Positions 1 through 6,908 are shown, numbered from the stretch's first letter. The stretch: DNA of 16,579 nucleotides from Bacillota bacterium (GCA_023391835.1 JAEWAE010000068.1:1-16579), one strand, 5' to 3'. Notes: a model not told the origin generated them from the letters alone. Translations and numbers: made by a program.

Positions 1-47
1 CGCCAAAAGGCGTGCGCCCCGATTGTATTTTGCATCCTTCGCCGCAG

Positions 48-806
48 TCAGAGGATCTTCTGCAAAAACGAACGGGTGCGTTCGTGCTGCGGGCTGCGGA
101 ATATATCGTCCGGGCGGCCTTCTTCCAAAATCTCGCCCTTATCCATAAACAGAACGTGGTGGGCGACTTCCCGCGCGAAGCTCATCTCGTGGGTCACGAC
201 GATCATCGTCATGCCCTCCACGGCCAGTTGCTTCATTACGGCGAGCACCTCGCCCACCAGCTCCGGGTCGAGAGCCGAGGTCGGCTCATCGAAAAGCATG
301 ATCTTGGGCTTCATGGCAAGCGCCCGGGCGATGGCCACCCGCTGCTGCTGCCCGCCGGACAGCCGGGAGGGATATTCCTCCGCCTTTTCCGAAAGGCCGA
401 CCTTCTGCAGCAGCTCCCGGGCCGTCTCTTCCGCCTCGGCACGGGGGGTATGCCGCACCATCACCGGCGCCGTGACGAGGTTTTCCAGCACCGTCATGTG
501 GGGGAACAGATTGAACCGCTGGAACACCATGCCCAGCTCGGTGCAAAGAGCCGCCTGCTTTTTGGGCGGAATGCGCATGGCGTCCCGGCCCCGGACCCGC
601 TCGTCGGCCACTTCGCCGTCGATGACGAGACGGCCGGAGGAAATGCGCTCCAGATGGTTGAGGCAGCGCAGCATCGTGCTCTTGCCCGAGCCGCTGGGCC
701 CGATGACGCAGAGCACCTCGCTTTTTTCCACCTCGAAGTTTATATCCCTGAGCACTTCGAGGGAGCCGAAATTTTTATAGACATGCTCCAGTTGAATCAT
801 GGCCAT
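48..806 (-). CDS. glnQ: Polar amino-acid ABC transporter, ATP-binding protein (GlnQ/HisP type)
   Basis: Cytoplasmic ATPase that powers uptake of a polar amino acid through the permease encoded just upstream. The 252-aa protein has the usual length and all the ABC motifs in order: Walker A GPSGSGKST near residue 37, Q-loop FQRFNLFPHMTVLENL near 95, signature LSGGQQQR near 149, Walker B IMLFDEPTSALD near 168, and H-loop VTHEM near 205. The FNLFPHMTVLEN and ISSGRLVIDG stretches are typical of the PAAT (polar amino acid transport) subfamily. The start at 806 (ATG GCC ATG) is preceded by AAGGA about 11 nt upstream; a second ATG two codons later is also possible. It is the last gene of a three-gene minus-strand operon, 12 nt after the permease stop. 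The exact amino acid cannot be read from the ATPase; the family call is secure, the symbol generic. Confidence 0.95.
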   Translation of the reverse strand: MAMIQLEHVYKNFGSLEVLRDINFEVEKSEVLCVIGPSGSGKSTMLRCLNHLERISSGRLVIDGEVADERVRGRDAMRIPPKKQAALCTELGMVFQRFNLFPHMTVLENLVTAPVMVRHTPRAEAEETARELLQKVGLSEKAEEYPSRLSGGQQQRVAIARALAMKPKIMLFDEPTSALDPELVGEVLAVMKQLAVEGMTMIVVTHEMSFAREVAHHVLFMDKGEILEEGRPDDIFRSPQHERTRSFLQKIL

Positions 807-818
807 GGCAATTCATCC

Positions 819-1472
819 TTACTCATAGACGGAATATTTCTTTTCCAGTCTGCCGAACACATAGGTGAACAGAGTGGTCAGCGCCAGATAAAAAATGGCG
901 CAGGGGATATAATAGACGGCGCTGCCGGTGGAGTTGGCGAAGGTCGTGGTCAGCCGCAGCAGCTCGGTGACTGAGATGATCGACACCAGCGACGTATCTT
1001 TCAGCAGCGCGATGACCTCGTTGCCCACCGGCGGGATGAGCCGGCGGTAAGACTGGGGGATGATGATTTTGCGCATGGCCTGACCGTAGCTCATGCCCAG
1101 CGCGCGGGCGGCCTCCATCTGGCCCTTGTCGATGGATTGGATGGCCGCCCGGATGATCTCGGCCATATAGGCCCCCGAATTGAGCCCCAGCGCCAGAAAG
1201 CCGGCCGTGAACTGGTCGAGCTTGAAAACCGACGCCACGCTGGGCAGCGAGTAATAGATGAAGCTGATCTGCAGCAGCAGCGGCGTGCCGCGGAAAAACC
1301 ATATGTAGAAAAACGAGATCTTGTTCAGCACCGGATTTTTGGAAATGCGGGCCAGCGCCAGCAGCAGCCCCAGCGCGATGCCGATGACGATGGCAATGAC
1401 CGTCAGCTCCAGCGTGATGCCGGTGGCTTTGGCAAATTGGGGCATGGCCTTCATCAGCCGTGCAAAACTCAA
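819..1472 (-). CDS. Polar amino-acid ABC transporter, permease (HisM/GlnP type)
   Basis: Membrane subunit of the importer, about 217 aa, of the His/Glu/Gln/Arg/opine TM family. Hydrophobic segments begin at ITLELTVIAIVIGIALGLLL and KISFFYIWFFRGTPLLLQI. The family signature FFRGTPLLLQ and the EAA loop EAARALGMSYGQAMRKIIIP (the ATPase contact site) are both present. No ATG lies at the very N-terminus. In-frame TTG codons lie at 1481 and 1472. The SD-like GGGAG abuts the 1481 TTG but sits 9 nt from the 1472 TTG, so 1472 is preferred; 1481 would add three residues. It lies between the binding-protein gene (62 nt gap holding a strong hairpin) and the ATPase gene (12 nt gap). Confidence 0.93.
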   Translation of the reverse strand: MSFARLMKAMPQFAKATGITLELTVIAIVIGIALGLLLALARISKNPVLNKISFFYIWFFRGTPLLLQISFIYYSLPSVASVFKLDQFTAGFLALGLNSGAYMAEIIRAAIQSIDKGQMEAARALGMSYGQAMRKIIIPQSYRRLIPPVGNEVIALLKDTSLVSIISVTELLRLTTTFANSTGSAVYYIPCAIFYLALTTLFTYVFGRLEKKYSVYE

Positions 1473-1495
1473 CGGATTCAACTCCCTGTGCAGCC

Positions 1496-1526
1496 GCCGG
1501 GCGCCGGGGATTCCCCGCCGCCCGGC
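1496..1526 (-). other. Strong intercistronic hairpin between binding-protein and permease genes
   Basis: Arms 1496-1509 and 1513-1526 (GCCGGGCGCCGGGG / CCCCGCCGCCCGGC) pair with a single C-C mismatch around a 3-nt loop. No T-run follows in the transcript direction, so it is unlikely to be a full terminator. A stable hairpin here would fit the common arrangement in which the binding protein's mRNA is stabilised and made in excess over the permease and ATPase; that role is inference. Confidence 0.6.
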
Positions 1527-1543
1527 AGCGTGCGTTTTTTCGA

Positions 1544-2407
1544 TCAGCCCAGCGTTTTGAGCTTCGCGTCGATATTGCTGGTCAGGTCGGCCTTAAACCA
1601 TTTTTCCGAAAGCTTTTTCATCGTGCCGTCGGCCGACATCGAGTCGATGGCCTGCTGTACCTCATCCCGCAGGACGGTATTGCCCTTTTTGAAGCAGGCG
1701 CCGATGGGCTCGTTGGTGAGCTTGACCGCGGCGGCCTTGTACTCCTTTGGCGACTGGGCAATATAGTACTGCCCGACCACCTCGTCGACGATGATGGCGT
1801 CGAGCCGCCCGGCCTTCATATCCTGGAACGGCTGGATGATCTGGTCATAGGTGCTGAGGGTGAATTTGATGCCCTCTTTTTGCTGCAGATAGTCGGCCGA
1901 GTCGTTGGCCGTGCTGGAAATCTGGCACCCGACTTTTTTGCCGGAAAGATCCTCCGCCTTTTTAATGGAATTGTCCTTCGGCTTGACGACGATCATCTGG
2001 GCGTTTGCAATATAGGGCCTGGTGAATTCAAAAGTCTGCTCCCGCTCGTCGGTCATGCTCATTGCCGAAATGATGGTGTCGTATTTGCCGGTGTTGAGCG
2101 CCTGAAAAAGCCCGTCGAACTGGGTGGAAACGAATTCCGCCTTTTTGCCCAGCCGCTTGGCGATTTCTTTGGTCATATCCACGTCGAAGCCCACCAGATT
2201 CCCGGAATCGTCCTTGTATTCCATGGGCGGGTAGCTGTCATCCACCCCCACCCGGAGCACGCCGACCGATTTGGTATCACCCGACGCGGTCGAAATGGAG
2301 CCGCTGGCCGCGCCGGCGCTTGTTTTTTTCTGGCACCCGGTGAGTGCCGCGCTCCCCGCCAGCACAACGGCCAGCAGCAGGGCGGCCAGCTTTGCAGTCT
2401 GATTCAT
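1544..2407 (-). CDS. Amino-acid ABC transporter substrate-binding lipoprotein
   Basis: Extracellular solute-binding protein, family 3 (SBP_bac_3), 287 aa, lipid-anchored. From ATG 2407 the protein opens with a signal peptide and lipobox ending L-T-G-C at Cys25. A Ser/Thr/Ala-rich linker follows, then the mature domain with LRVGVDDSYPPMEYKDDSGNLVGFDVD, FDGLFQALNTGKYDTIISAM, RPYIANAQMIVVK and DAIIVDEVVGQYY, all typical of the family. The reading frame continues 18 codons further upstream, but a GAGGAGAGG Shine-Dalgarno about 7 nt before the internal ATG and the signal peptide fix the start there. It is first in the operon with the permease and ATPase. The ligand is not determinable; MTDEREQTFEFTRPY and the GACFKKGN loop suggest a polar amino acid such as glutamine, histidine, arginine or cystine. 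Confidence 0.94.
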   Translation of the reverse strand: MNQTAKLAALLLAVVLAGSAALTGCQKKTSAGAASGSISTASGDTKSVGVLRVGVDDSYPPMEYKDDSGNLVGFDVDMTKEIAKRLGKKAEFVSTQFDGLFQALNTGKYDTIISAMSMTDEREQTFEFTRPYIANAQMIVVKPKDNSIKKAEDLSGKKVGCQISSTANDSADYLQQKEGIKFTLSTYDQIIQPFQDMKAGRLDAIIVDEVVGQYYIAQSPKEYKAAAVKLTNEPIGACFKKGNTVLRDEVQQAIDSMSADGTMKKLSEKWFKADLTSNIDAKLKTLG

Positions 2408-2644
2408 ATGGCAATCCTCTCCTCTTATCGACTTATCGACGCCTGTCCGTCTCCGCGGCACACAAGCCGTGGGACTTTTCGGGCATGGCTGTGCCCCGCC
2501 GGAGCCAGGGCCGCGGGGGCTCGCGCCGGCGGCACACTTCCCGCCCGCCGCGGCCTGCCTTTTGCAGCGGGAACCGGCAGCATGGGGCGTCTTCCGCCGT
2601 GCCGGACGATCCCGGCCCGGATTTTATGCAGCTAACATGTTACA
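2408..2644 (-). other. Long GC-rich 5' leader of the amino-acid importer operon
   Basis: About 230 nt separate the predicted transcription start from the ATG. The leader is rich in short GC hairpins (for example GGGGCA/TGCCC around 2480-2500 on the minus strand) and ends with an 8-nt direct repeat TCGATAAG, TCGATAAG just before the SD. I do not recognise a T-box, glycine, lysine or SAM riboswitch consensus, and I see no gene in it. Confidence 0.4.
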
Positions 2645-2673
2645 ATAGTACCGCAAGTGTGAAAATTTTGCAA
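2645..2673 (-). promoter_or_regulatory. Sigma-A-type promoter for the amino-acid importer operon
   Basis: On the minus strand TTGCAA (2673-2668) and TACTAT (2650-2645) are separated by exactly 17 nt. The transcript would begin near 2638 and run into the binding-protein gene. Confidence 0.6.
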
Positions 2674-2735
2674 TACGGTGGCGGATATATTCGCGGCGTT
2701 TTCGGTTTCGCGCCGGCCGGCACCCCATAAAAAGA

Positions 2736-2764
2736 TGGAAACCGCGGGACGGCCGTGCTATAAT
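2736..2764 (+). promoter_or_regulatory. Extended -10 promoter for the lactonase gene
   Basis: TGGAAA at 2736-2741 and TATAAT at 2759-2764 are spaced by 17 nt, with TG at 2756-2757 giving an extended -10. The leader to the TTG start would be about 75 nt. It is divergent from the importer promoter about 60 bp away. Confidence 0.65.
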
Positions 2765-2845
2765 GGCAGTGATTTCATAAAAGGCGGACGGGCCCCGAGA
2801 CACCGTCGCATAACCGGCCGGGCAGGCCGACAGGAGGGAATCAAA

Positions 2846-3913
2846 TTGAGTAATCCCATCGTCTATACCGGTACGTTCACATCCGGGCAGAGCCTGGGCA
2901 TTTACACCTGGGAGCTGGATCTTGCGACCGGGGAGCTGCGCCCTGCAGCGGCGCCCGCCACGGCGGAAAACCCGGCGTATCTGACCTTCGGCCGGCCGGA
3001 CCGGCTTTACTGTGTGTGCGAGAGCCCCTCGTTCCGCGGTGAATACGGCGGCGGCGTGGCCGCCTTCACGGTCGGCCCGGGCCGCGGGGAGCTGCACCCG
3101 CTCAACAGCCAGCCGACCCACGGCGTATCCCCCTGCTACCTGACGGTGGACCCGTCGGGCCGCTATCTGCTCACCGCTCAGTATGTGGAGGGCACGGTGT
3201 GCCTTTTTCCGCTGGCGGAGGACGGCTCCCTCGGCCCCTGCTGCGACATCGTGCGCCACACCGGCGTTACCGGCCCGGTGGCCGACCGGCAGGAGCACCC
3301 CCACGCCCACTGCGTGCGCTTCACCCCCGACGGGGAACTGGCCCTGGTCGTCGACCTGGGGCTTGACCGCATCAAAGCCTATCGGCTGGACGCCTCGGCC
3401 GGCCGGCTGCTGCCGGCGCCTGAAAAAGACATCATGCTGCACCCCGGCGCCGGGCCGCGGCACATCGCTTTTGCAAACGGCGGGGAGCGGCTCTATGTTG
3501 CGTGCGAGGTCAGCTCGGAAATCGCCGTCTTTGGCAAAAAGGACAGCCGGTACGAGCCGCTGCAGGTCATTCCCAGCGGACCGGTGCCCATCTCGGCGGG
3601 GAATACCGCCGCAGCGCTGCGCTTTTCGCCCGACGGGCGGTTCCTCTATGCTTCCAACCGCGGGCAGGACAGCATCGCCGTCTTTGCCGTTTCCCCCGCG
3701 GACGGCACGCTTTCGCTGCGCAGCTGCACGCCCTGCGGCGGCGTGGGCCCGCGGGATTTCAACCTCGAGCCCGGCGGCAAATTCCTGCTGTGCGCCAACC
3801 AGTATTCCGACAATATTGTCAGCTTTGCCGTCGACCCGGCGACGGGGGCACTGACCCCCACCGGTCACGAGATTCGTGAAGGCTGCCCGGTGTGTGTGAT
3901 TTTTGACGCGTAA
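2846..3913 (+). CDS. Lactonase family beta-propeller protein (6-phosphogluconolactonase-like, YkgB/Pgl type)
   Basis: A 355-aa cytoplasmic seven-bladed beta-propeller of the Lactonase (PF10282) family, whose characterised members hydrolyse 6-phosphogluconolactone. The TTG start at 2846 is chosen because AGGAGGG lies 6 nt before it and the first strand VYTGTFTSGQSLGIYTWELD begins right after; an upstream extension of 56 codons has no family likeness. Characteristic pieces are NPAYLTF near residue 45, HPHAHCVRFTPDGELALVVDLGLD, HPGAGPRHIAFANGGERLYVACE, SPDGRFLYASNRGQDSIAVFAV and GGVGPRDFNLEPGGKFLLCANQYSDNIVSF, the repeated propeller-blade pattern. No signal peptide is present. No other pentose-phosphate gene is adjacent, so substrate assignment rests on family only; many homologues are untested. 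Confidence 0.88.
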   Translation: MSNPIVYTGTFTSGQSLGIYTWELDLATGELRPAAAPATAENPAYLTFGRPDRLYCVCESPSFRGEYGGGVAAFTVGPGRGELHPLNSQPTHGVSPCYLTVDPSGRYLLTAQYVEGTVCLFPLAEDGSLGPCCDIVRHTGVTGPVADRQEHPHAHCVRFTPDGELALVVDLGLDRIKAYRLDASAGRLLPAPEKDIMLHPGAGPRHIAFANGGERLYVACEVSSEIAVFGKKDSRYEPLQVIPSGPVPISAGNTAAALRFSPDGRFLYASNRGQDSIAVFAVSPADGTLSLRSCTPCGGVGPRDFNLEPGGKFLLCANQYSDNIVSFAVDPATGALTPTGHEIREGCPVCVIFDA

Positions 3914-3955
3914 GTCTTTTTTTTATTTTTTTGGTGCTGCCTGCGCATACTATTG

Positions 3956-3978
3956 CTGCGGCCGATTTGCGGCCGCAG
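3956..3978 (+). other. Hairpin immediately upstream of the small-protein SD, preceded by a sporulation-like -10
   Basis: CTGCGGCC (3956-3963) and GGCCGCAG (3971-3978) form a perfect stem around gatttgc. Its 3' end touches the AGGAGGG SD at 3977-3983. Just upstream, CATACTAT at 3946-3953 resembles the -10 of sporulation sigma factors (sigma-E/K CATA-x3-T, sigma-G CATxxTA), but I see no convincing -35. Confidence 0.35.
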
Positions 3979-3996
3979 GAGGGAGCGACGGCAGCC

Positions 3997-4182
3997 ATGT
4001 GGGAACGATTTCTCGGCAAACTGATCCAAAAAAAGCAAGAGGAACCCCAACGCGCGACCAAAGTCTTCATCACCCAGCCGATTTCGCAGAAGGACCGTGT
4101 GCAGGACGGCACCAACGTGAGCCTGCCCTCCGATGAGAACGTATCGGCGGCGCGCAACTGGGTCAACCAGAATAAAAAATAG
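3997..4182 (+). CDS. 61-aa protein, CDIF630_02480 (DUF3787)-like putative spore-surface protein
   Basis: Small soluble protein starting MWERFLGKLIQKKQEEPQ and ending NVSLPSDENVSAARNWVNQNKK. The C-terminal pattern (V-S-L-P-S-x-E-N-V-x-x-A-x-x-W-V-x-x-N-x-K) matches what I recall of the short DUF3787 / CDIF630_02480 family, reported as spore-surface proteins in Clostridia; this is memory of the pattern, not a search. ATG 3997 follows AGGAGGG by a rather long 13 nt. The frame is open upstream to 3931, but that stretch overlaps the hairpin and SD and is not protein-like. It is 83 nt downstream of the lactonase and followed within 10 nt by a strong terminator, so it is probably its own short transcript or the operon's last gene. 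Confidence 0.65.
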   Translation: MWERFLGKLIQKKQEEPQRATKVFITQPISQKDRVQDGTNVSLPSDENVSAARNWVNQNKK

Positions 4183-4190
4183 CATGGCAA

Positions 4191-4228
4191 AGCGGGGCGG
4201 GCGCCTGTCAACAGGCACCCGCCCCGCT
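4191..4228. terminator. Bidirectional intrinsic terminator-like stem
   Basis: Arms 4191-4208 and 4211-4228 (AGCGGGGCGGGCGCCTGT / ACAGGCACCCGCCCCGCT) pair over 18 bp with one mismatch and a 2-nt centre. It sits between convergent genes; the amidase stop codon begins at 4230 and overlaps its edge. The T-tract is poor on both sides, but the position and stability favour a shared terminator. Confidence 0.7.
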
Positions 4229-5301
4229 TATCGGCCGGTGGGCTGATCGGCGGGGAATGCGTCGTCGGGCAGGTAGCCTTCCCACCCGCCGTAGCAAAAA
4301 AGCCGATAACCCGGCAGCCGCCGCACGGCCAGCCGTGTGCCCGGCCCCACAGCCCCCAACAGCGCGGCTCCCGGCTCCGGCTCCGCCAGCACCAGGCTGA
4401 AACCGTCCCGCCGGGTGACTTCGACCCGCTCAGGTCCTTCCGTGACCCGGGGCGGGCGGTCATCCAGCGCCAGACGGCTCAGCCAGACACATGTTGCACC
4501 CTGGTCGGGGACGGCAAACCAGCCATTTTTTTCTTCCAGGCAGTCGGTGACAATGCGTCCGCAGACGATATGCACGGAAGGATACCCGGGCCCGGGCCCC
4601 GCCCGTGCGTAATAGAGCCCGCGGCGCAGCCGCACGGGGTGCGCCGCCGGTTCCCAGGTCTCATCCGGCACCGCCGGCGGGCGCAGGCGGGGGGCCAGCC
4701 GCACGCCGAAAAGCTCCGCCACCGCCCGGGCCGTTTCCAGCCCCAGGCGGGCCGCCGCCTGTCGCAGCCGGTATTCGGTATCGAACCGACCGGGCGGCAG
4801 GGCATATTCGCAGTAAAGCACATGACCGGGGCCGCGGCCCGGTCCCACCGCTTTTTCAAGCAGCGCGTAATAATCCTCGGCCCCCGCAGGGGCTCCCAGC
4901 AGTGAGCCGAAATCGTAGCGGGGCCGGGCGCCGCAGTCGGGCACGCGGCAAACCCGGGCGATCCGGCGGGAAAGATCGGCCGCGGGCAGCCGGTCGCGGG
5001 GGCGGTCGGCGCTGAACCAGACCGCCGCCCCCTTTGGCAGAGAGGCCGACAGATCGGCATGCAGTTCCACATGGCAGTGGCTGTGCAGCAGCTCCGCTGC
5101 CCGGGCACGCCGGCCGATGTCGGCATACCAGTCGCCGGAGCGCACCAGCGCCGGGTCGAAACGGCCCGTGGCCGCCAGCGCCATCGCGGCCTGCCGGGCG
5201 GCCGAGAGAGTAAAATCCTTTTCCGCACAGCCCGACGGGCTCACCGTGCCCAGGTCGTGCCCGCCGTGCCCCGCGCCCAGGGTCACGACGATCGCGTTCA
5301 C
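4228..5301 (-). CDS. N-acetylmuramoyl-L-alanine amidase (Amidase_3) with C-terminal SH3-like region
   Basis: Predicted zinc amidase that cleaves the bond between MurNAc and the peptide stem. The GTG start at 5301 is chosen because GGGGAGGTGG lies 7-8 nt upstream and the first strand NAIVVTLGAGHGGHDLG follows at once. Zinc ligands of the family are visible: His12 in GAGHGGHD, Glu27 in CAEKDF and His81 in VELHADLS; the catalytic Glu would be Glu165 in VLYCEYALPPG. The usual D-P-G-H-G is A-G-H-G here and S-(I/V)-H-A-(N/D) is V-E-L-H-A-D, so it is divergent. After about residue 210 the remaining 150 residues look like one or two SH3-like modules (around GLYYARAGPGPGYP and the final GYRLFCYGGWEGYLPDDAF). 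No signal peptide is visible. It is 80 nt downstream of the SleL-like gene, probably co-transcribed, suggesting a role in cortex or mother-cell wall processing (inference). Confidence 0.82.
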   Translation of the reverse strand: MNAIVVTLGAGHGGHDLGTVSPSGCAEKDFTLSAARQAAMALAATGRFDPALVRSGDWYADIGRRARAAELLHSHCHVELHADLSASLPKGAAVWFSADRPRDRLPAADLSRRIARVCRVPDCGARPRYDFGSLLGAPAGAEDYYALLEKAVGPGRGPGHVLYCEYALPPGRFDTEYRLRQAAARLGLETARAVAELFGVRLAPRLRPPAVPDETWEPAAHPVRLRRGLYYARAGPGPGYPSVHIVCGRIVTDCLEEKNGWFAVPDQGATCVWLSRLALDDRPPRVTEGPERVEVTRRDGFSLVLAEPEPGAALLGAVGPGTRLAVRRLPGYRLFCYGGWEGYLPDDAFPADQPTGR

Positions 5302-5381
5302 GGCCCGCCACCTCCCCGCCGGGCCTGCGGCCCCGATATTCCATTCGGTCAGTTTCTCACGCTTGACGGCCTGTCGGCGTA

Positions 5382-6671
5382 CTAAATCACTTTCTTGATG
5401 GTGAATTCCGAATTGAGCACCACCAGATTCTGGGGGAAGGGCCGCTCGATGGTCCAATAGCTGATGCCCGCCAAATTGTATTCCCGCACAAGCCCCAGCT
5501 TTGCCTGAATGCTACGGGCATCCTCAAACCAGACGATGTGCTGGCGTCCCTGGGCGTCGTAATAGTTGTAATAAGGCGACTGGGCCGTGGGGTCGAAACG
5601 GATCGCCGCCCGGTTGCGGGCCGCCCGGTCCACCGCCTCCACATTGGAAAAGGTGGTGGCCAGCGTCCCGCGCACATAGGGCAGCGTCCAGTCGTAGCCG
5701 TAATTCGGGATACCCATGAGGATCTTGGAGGCCGGAATCACCGTCAGCGCGTACTCGAGCACTCGGCGCACCTGATTGAGCGGAGCCACCGCCTGGGGCG
5801 GACCGGCCAAATACCCCCACTCGTAGGTCATAAGGATGACCCGATCCGCCACTTCGCCGTGCACTGCGTAATCGTGGGCCTCGTAAAGCAGCCCGGTCTG
5901 GGTGGCCGAGAGCTTGGGCGCCAGCGCCGTCATCACCGGGTAGCCCAGCTCGTGCATCCGCGCCGTGATGGTGCGCAGGAAGGCGTTGTAGCTCTGACGG
6001 TCATAGGCGTAGACGTACTCGAAATCGATGTTGAGAGCGTAGTAATTTTTCGCGCGCATAGTGTTGGCCACGTTATTGATGAGATTTTGCTGAGCCGTGG
6101 CGTCATTGAGCACCGCATGTGCGATGTCGCTGTCAAAACCGCCGGTGGGGCGTATATTGGTGATGACCATCATCGGAGCCACCCGGGAGGAGCGGGCGGC
6201 GGCGATCCACCGCTGGTCGTCGATAGTGGAAAGGCTGCCGTCCGCCCGCACCTCATAGCTGAAAATGCTCAGATACGTCAGGCTTGGGAAGGCCGTGCGC
6301 ACCAGCGCCATGTTGGAACCGGGGAAGGTGTAGCCGTTGACCTCGATTTCCCTCTGGGCCTGCCCGCCGGGCGGCGGTATCACCACGACCTGGCCCGGGT
6401 AAATGCGTCCCGCGGCGTCAATGTCGGGGTTTTCCCCCTGAAGGCTGTCCAGCCCCACGCCATACTGCCGTGCGATGGAGGTGAGCGTATCCCCCGGGCG
6501 GACAACATAGATGCGCTGCCCCTGGGGCACCACCAGGCTCTGGCCCACCACCAGCCGGTCGGGGCTGGTCAGTTGGTTGACCGAAACGATCGTTTCGGGA
6601 GAAACGCCATACTGGCGGGCAATGCCGGTGACCGTGTCCCCCGCCTGCACCACATGAATGACCAAATCCAA
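5382..6671 (-). CDS. sleL: LysM-GH18 spore cortex-lytic enzyme (SleL/YaaH family)
   Basis: A 429-aa protein with two N-terminal LysM peptidoglycan-binding domains (residues about 3-50, VIHVVQAGDTVTGIARQYGV, and 53-100, RIYVVRPGDTLTSIARQYGV) followed by a glycoside hydrolase 18 barrel (about 110-425). The catalytic motif is N-I-D-F-E with Asp216 and Glu218, as in SleL/YaaH N-acetylglucosaminidases that act on muramic-lactam-containing cortex fragments. Domain order, length and lack of a signal peptide match SleL. The start is TTG at 6671, with GAGGAAAGG upstream; no in-frame ATG precedes the first LysM. A sigma-E-like promoter (6796-6824) and an array of short hairpins (6706-6785) lie in its leader, and the amidase gene follows. 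Family call is firm; the sleL symbol is by domain architecture rather than tested function. Confidence 0.88.
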   Translation of the reverse strand: MDLVIHVVQAGDTVTGIARQYGVSPETIVSVNQLTSPDRLVVGQSLVVPQGQRIYVVRPGDTLTSIARQYGVGLDSLQGENPDIDAAGRIYPGQVVVIPPPGGQAQREIEVNGYTFPGSNMALVRTAFPSLTYLSIFSYEVRADGSLSTIDDQRWIAAARSSRVAPMMVITNIRPTGGFDSDIAHAVLNDATAQQNLINNVANTMRAKNYYALNIDFEYVYAYDRQSYNAFLRTITARMHELGYPVMTALAPKLSATQTGLLYEAHDYAVHGEVADRVILMTYEWGYLAGPPQAVAPLNQVRRVLEYALTVIPASKILMGIPNYGYDWTLPYVRGTLATTFSNVEAVDRAARNRAAIRFDPTAQSPYYNYYDAQGRQHIVWFEDARSIQAKLGLVREYNLAGISYWTIERPFPQNLVVLNSEFTIKKVI

Positions 6672-6705
6672 TCACCTTTCCTCTGCCGTCATTTTCCCTG
6701 CGAAG

Positions 6706-6795
6706 CATACTTTGCGAAGCTGGGCTTTGAGAAGCCGGGCTTTGAGAAGCCGGGCTTTGAAAAGCCGGGCTTTGAAAAGCCGGACTTTTCCGTAC
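6706..6795. repeat. Tandem 15-bp repeat forming serial mini-hairpins in the sleL leader
   Basis: Four near-identical 15-bp units (6721-6735, 6736-6750, 6751-6765, 6766-6780; core cgggctttgaRaagc) are flanked by one degenerate unit on each side (6706-6720 and 6781-6795). Each unit contains GGCTT-4 nt-AAGCC, so on the minus-strand transcript the array reads as successive 5-bp stems one nucleotide apart. Loops read TTCA, TTCA, CTCA, CTCA and, in the degenerate unit, CGCA. The differences among the four core units are confined to the loop apart from one flanking base. Confidence 0.9.
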
Positions 6796-6824
6796 AATAT
6801 ATGCCGCCCGCGCGCCGGATATAC
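6796..6824 (-). promoter_or_regulatory. Sigma-E-like sporulation promoter for sleL
   Basis: On the minus strand GTATAT (6824-6819) and CATATATT (6803-6796) are 15 nt apart. This resembles the mother-cell sigma-E consensus (ATATT-type -35, CATAcAxT -10). B. subtilis yaaH is sigma-E-dependent, so the assignment fits the gene. The hexamers are short and AT-rich patches are rare here, which supports it, but it remains an inference. Confidence 0.5.
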
Positions 6825-6908
6825 GGCCGCCCGGCCGCGCCCGCCGGCAAAGGGCGCGCCGCCCGCCCACAATATGATGAAAACGCTTACTTTTCGGCAA
6901 ATTGGCTC

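Noticed and set aside
1..12. CGCC-aaaa-GGCG hairpin at the window start as the importer-operon terminator
   Set aside because: Only 4 bp of stem are visible and the window ends there; it cannot be judged.
2411..2445. SAM-I riboswitch suggested by CTCTTATCGA on the plus strand
   Set aside because: None of the other conserved SAM-I blocks follow; the sequence is the reverse of the binding-protein SD and the TCGATAAG repeat.
1460..2635. 391-codon plus-strand reading frame over the importer genes
   Set aside because: Antisense to the clearly identified binding-protein gene; no start signal and no family resemblance.
2624..3868. 414-codon minus-strand reading frame
   Set aside because: Antisense shadow of the lactonase gene; composition is typical of reversed GC-rich codons.
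3911..3932. T-rich run after the lactonase stop as an intrinsic terminator
   Set aside because: No stable stem precedes the T-tract; the real terminator-like stem lies at 4191-4228.
6706..6795. CRISPR-like array
   Set aside because: The 15-bp units are directly adjacent with no spacers, and no cas genes are present; it is a simple tandem repeat.
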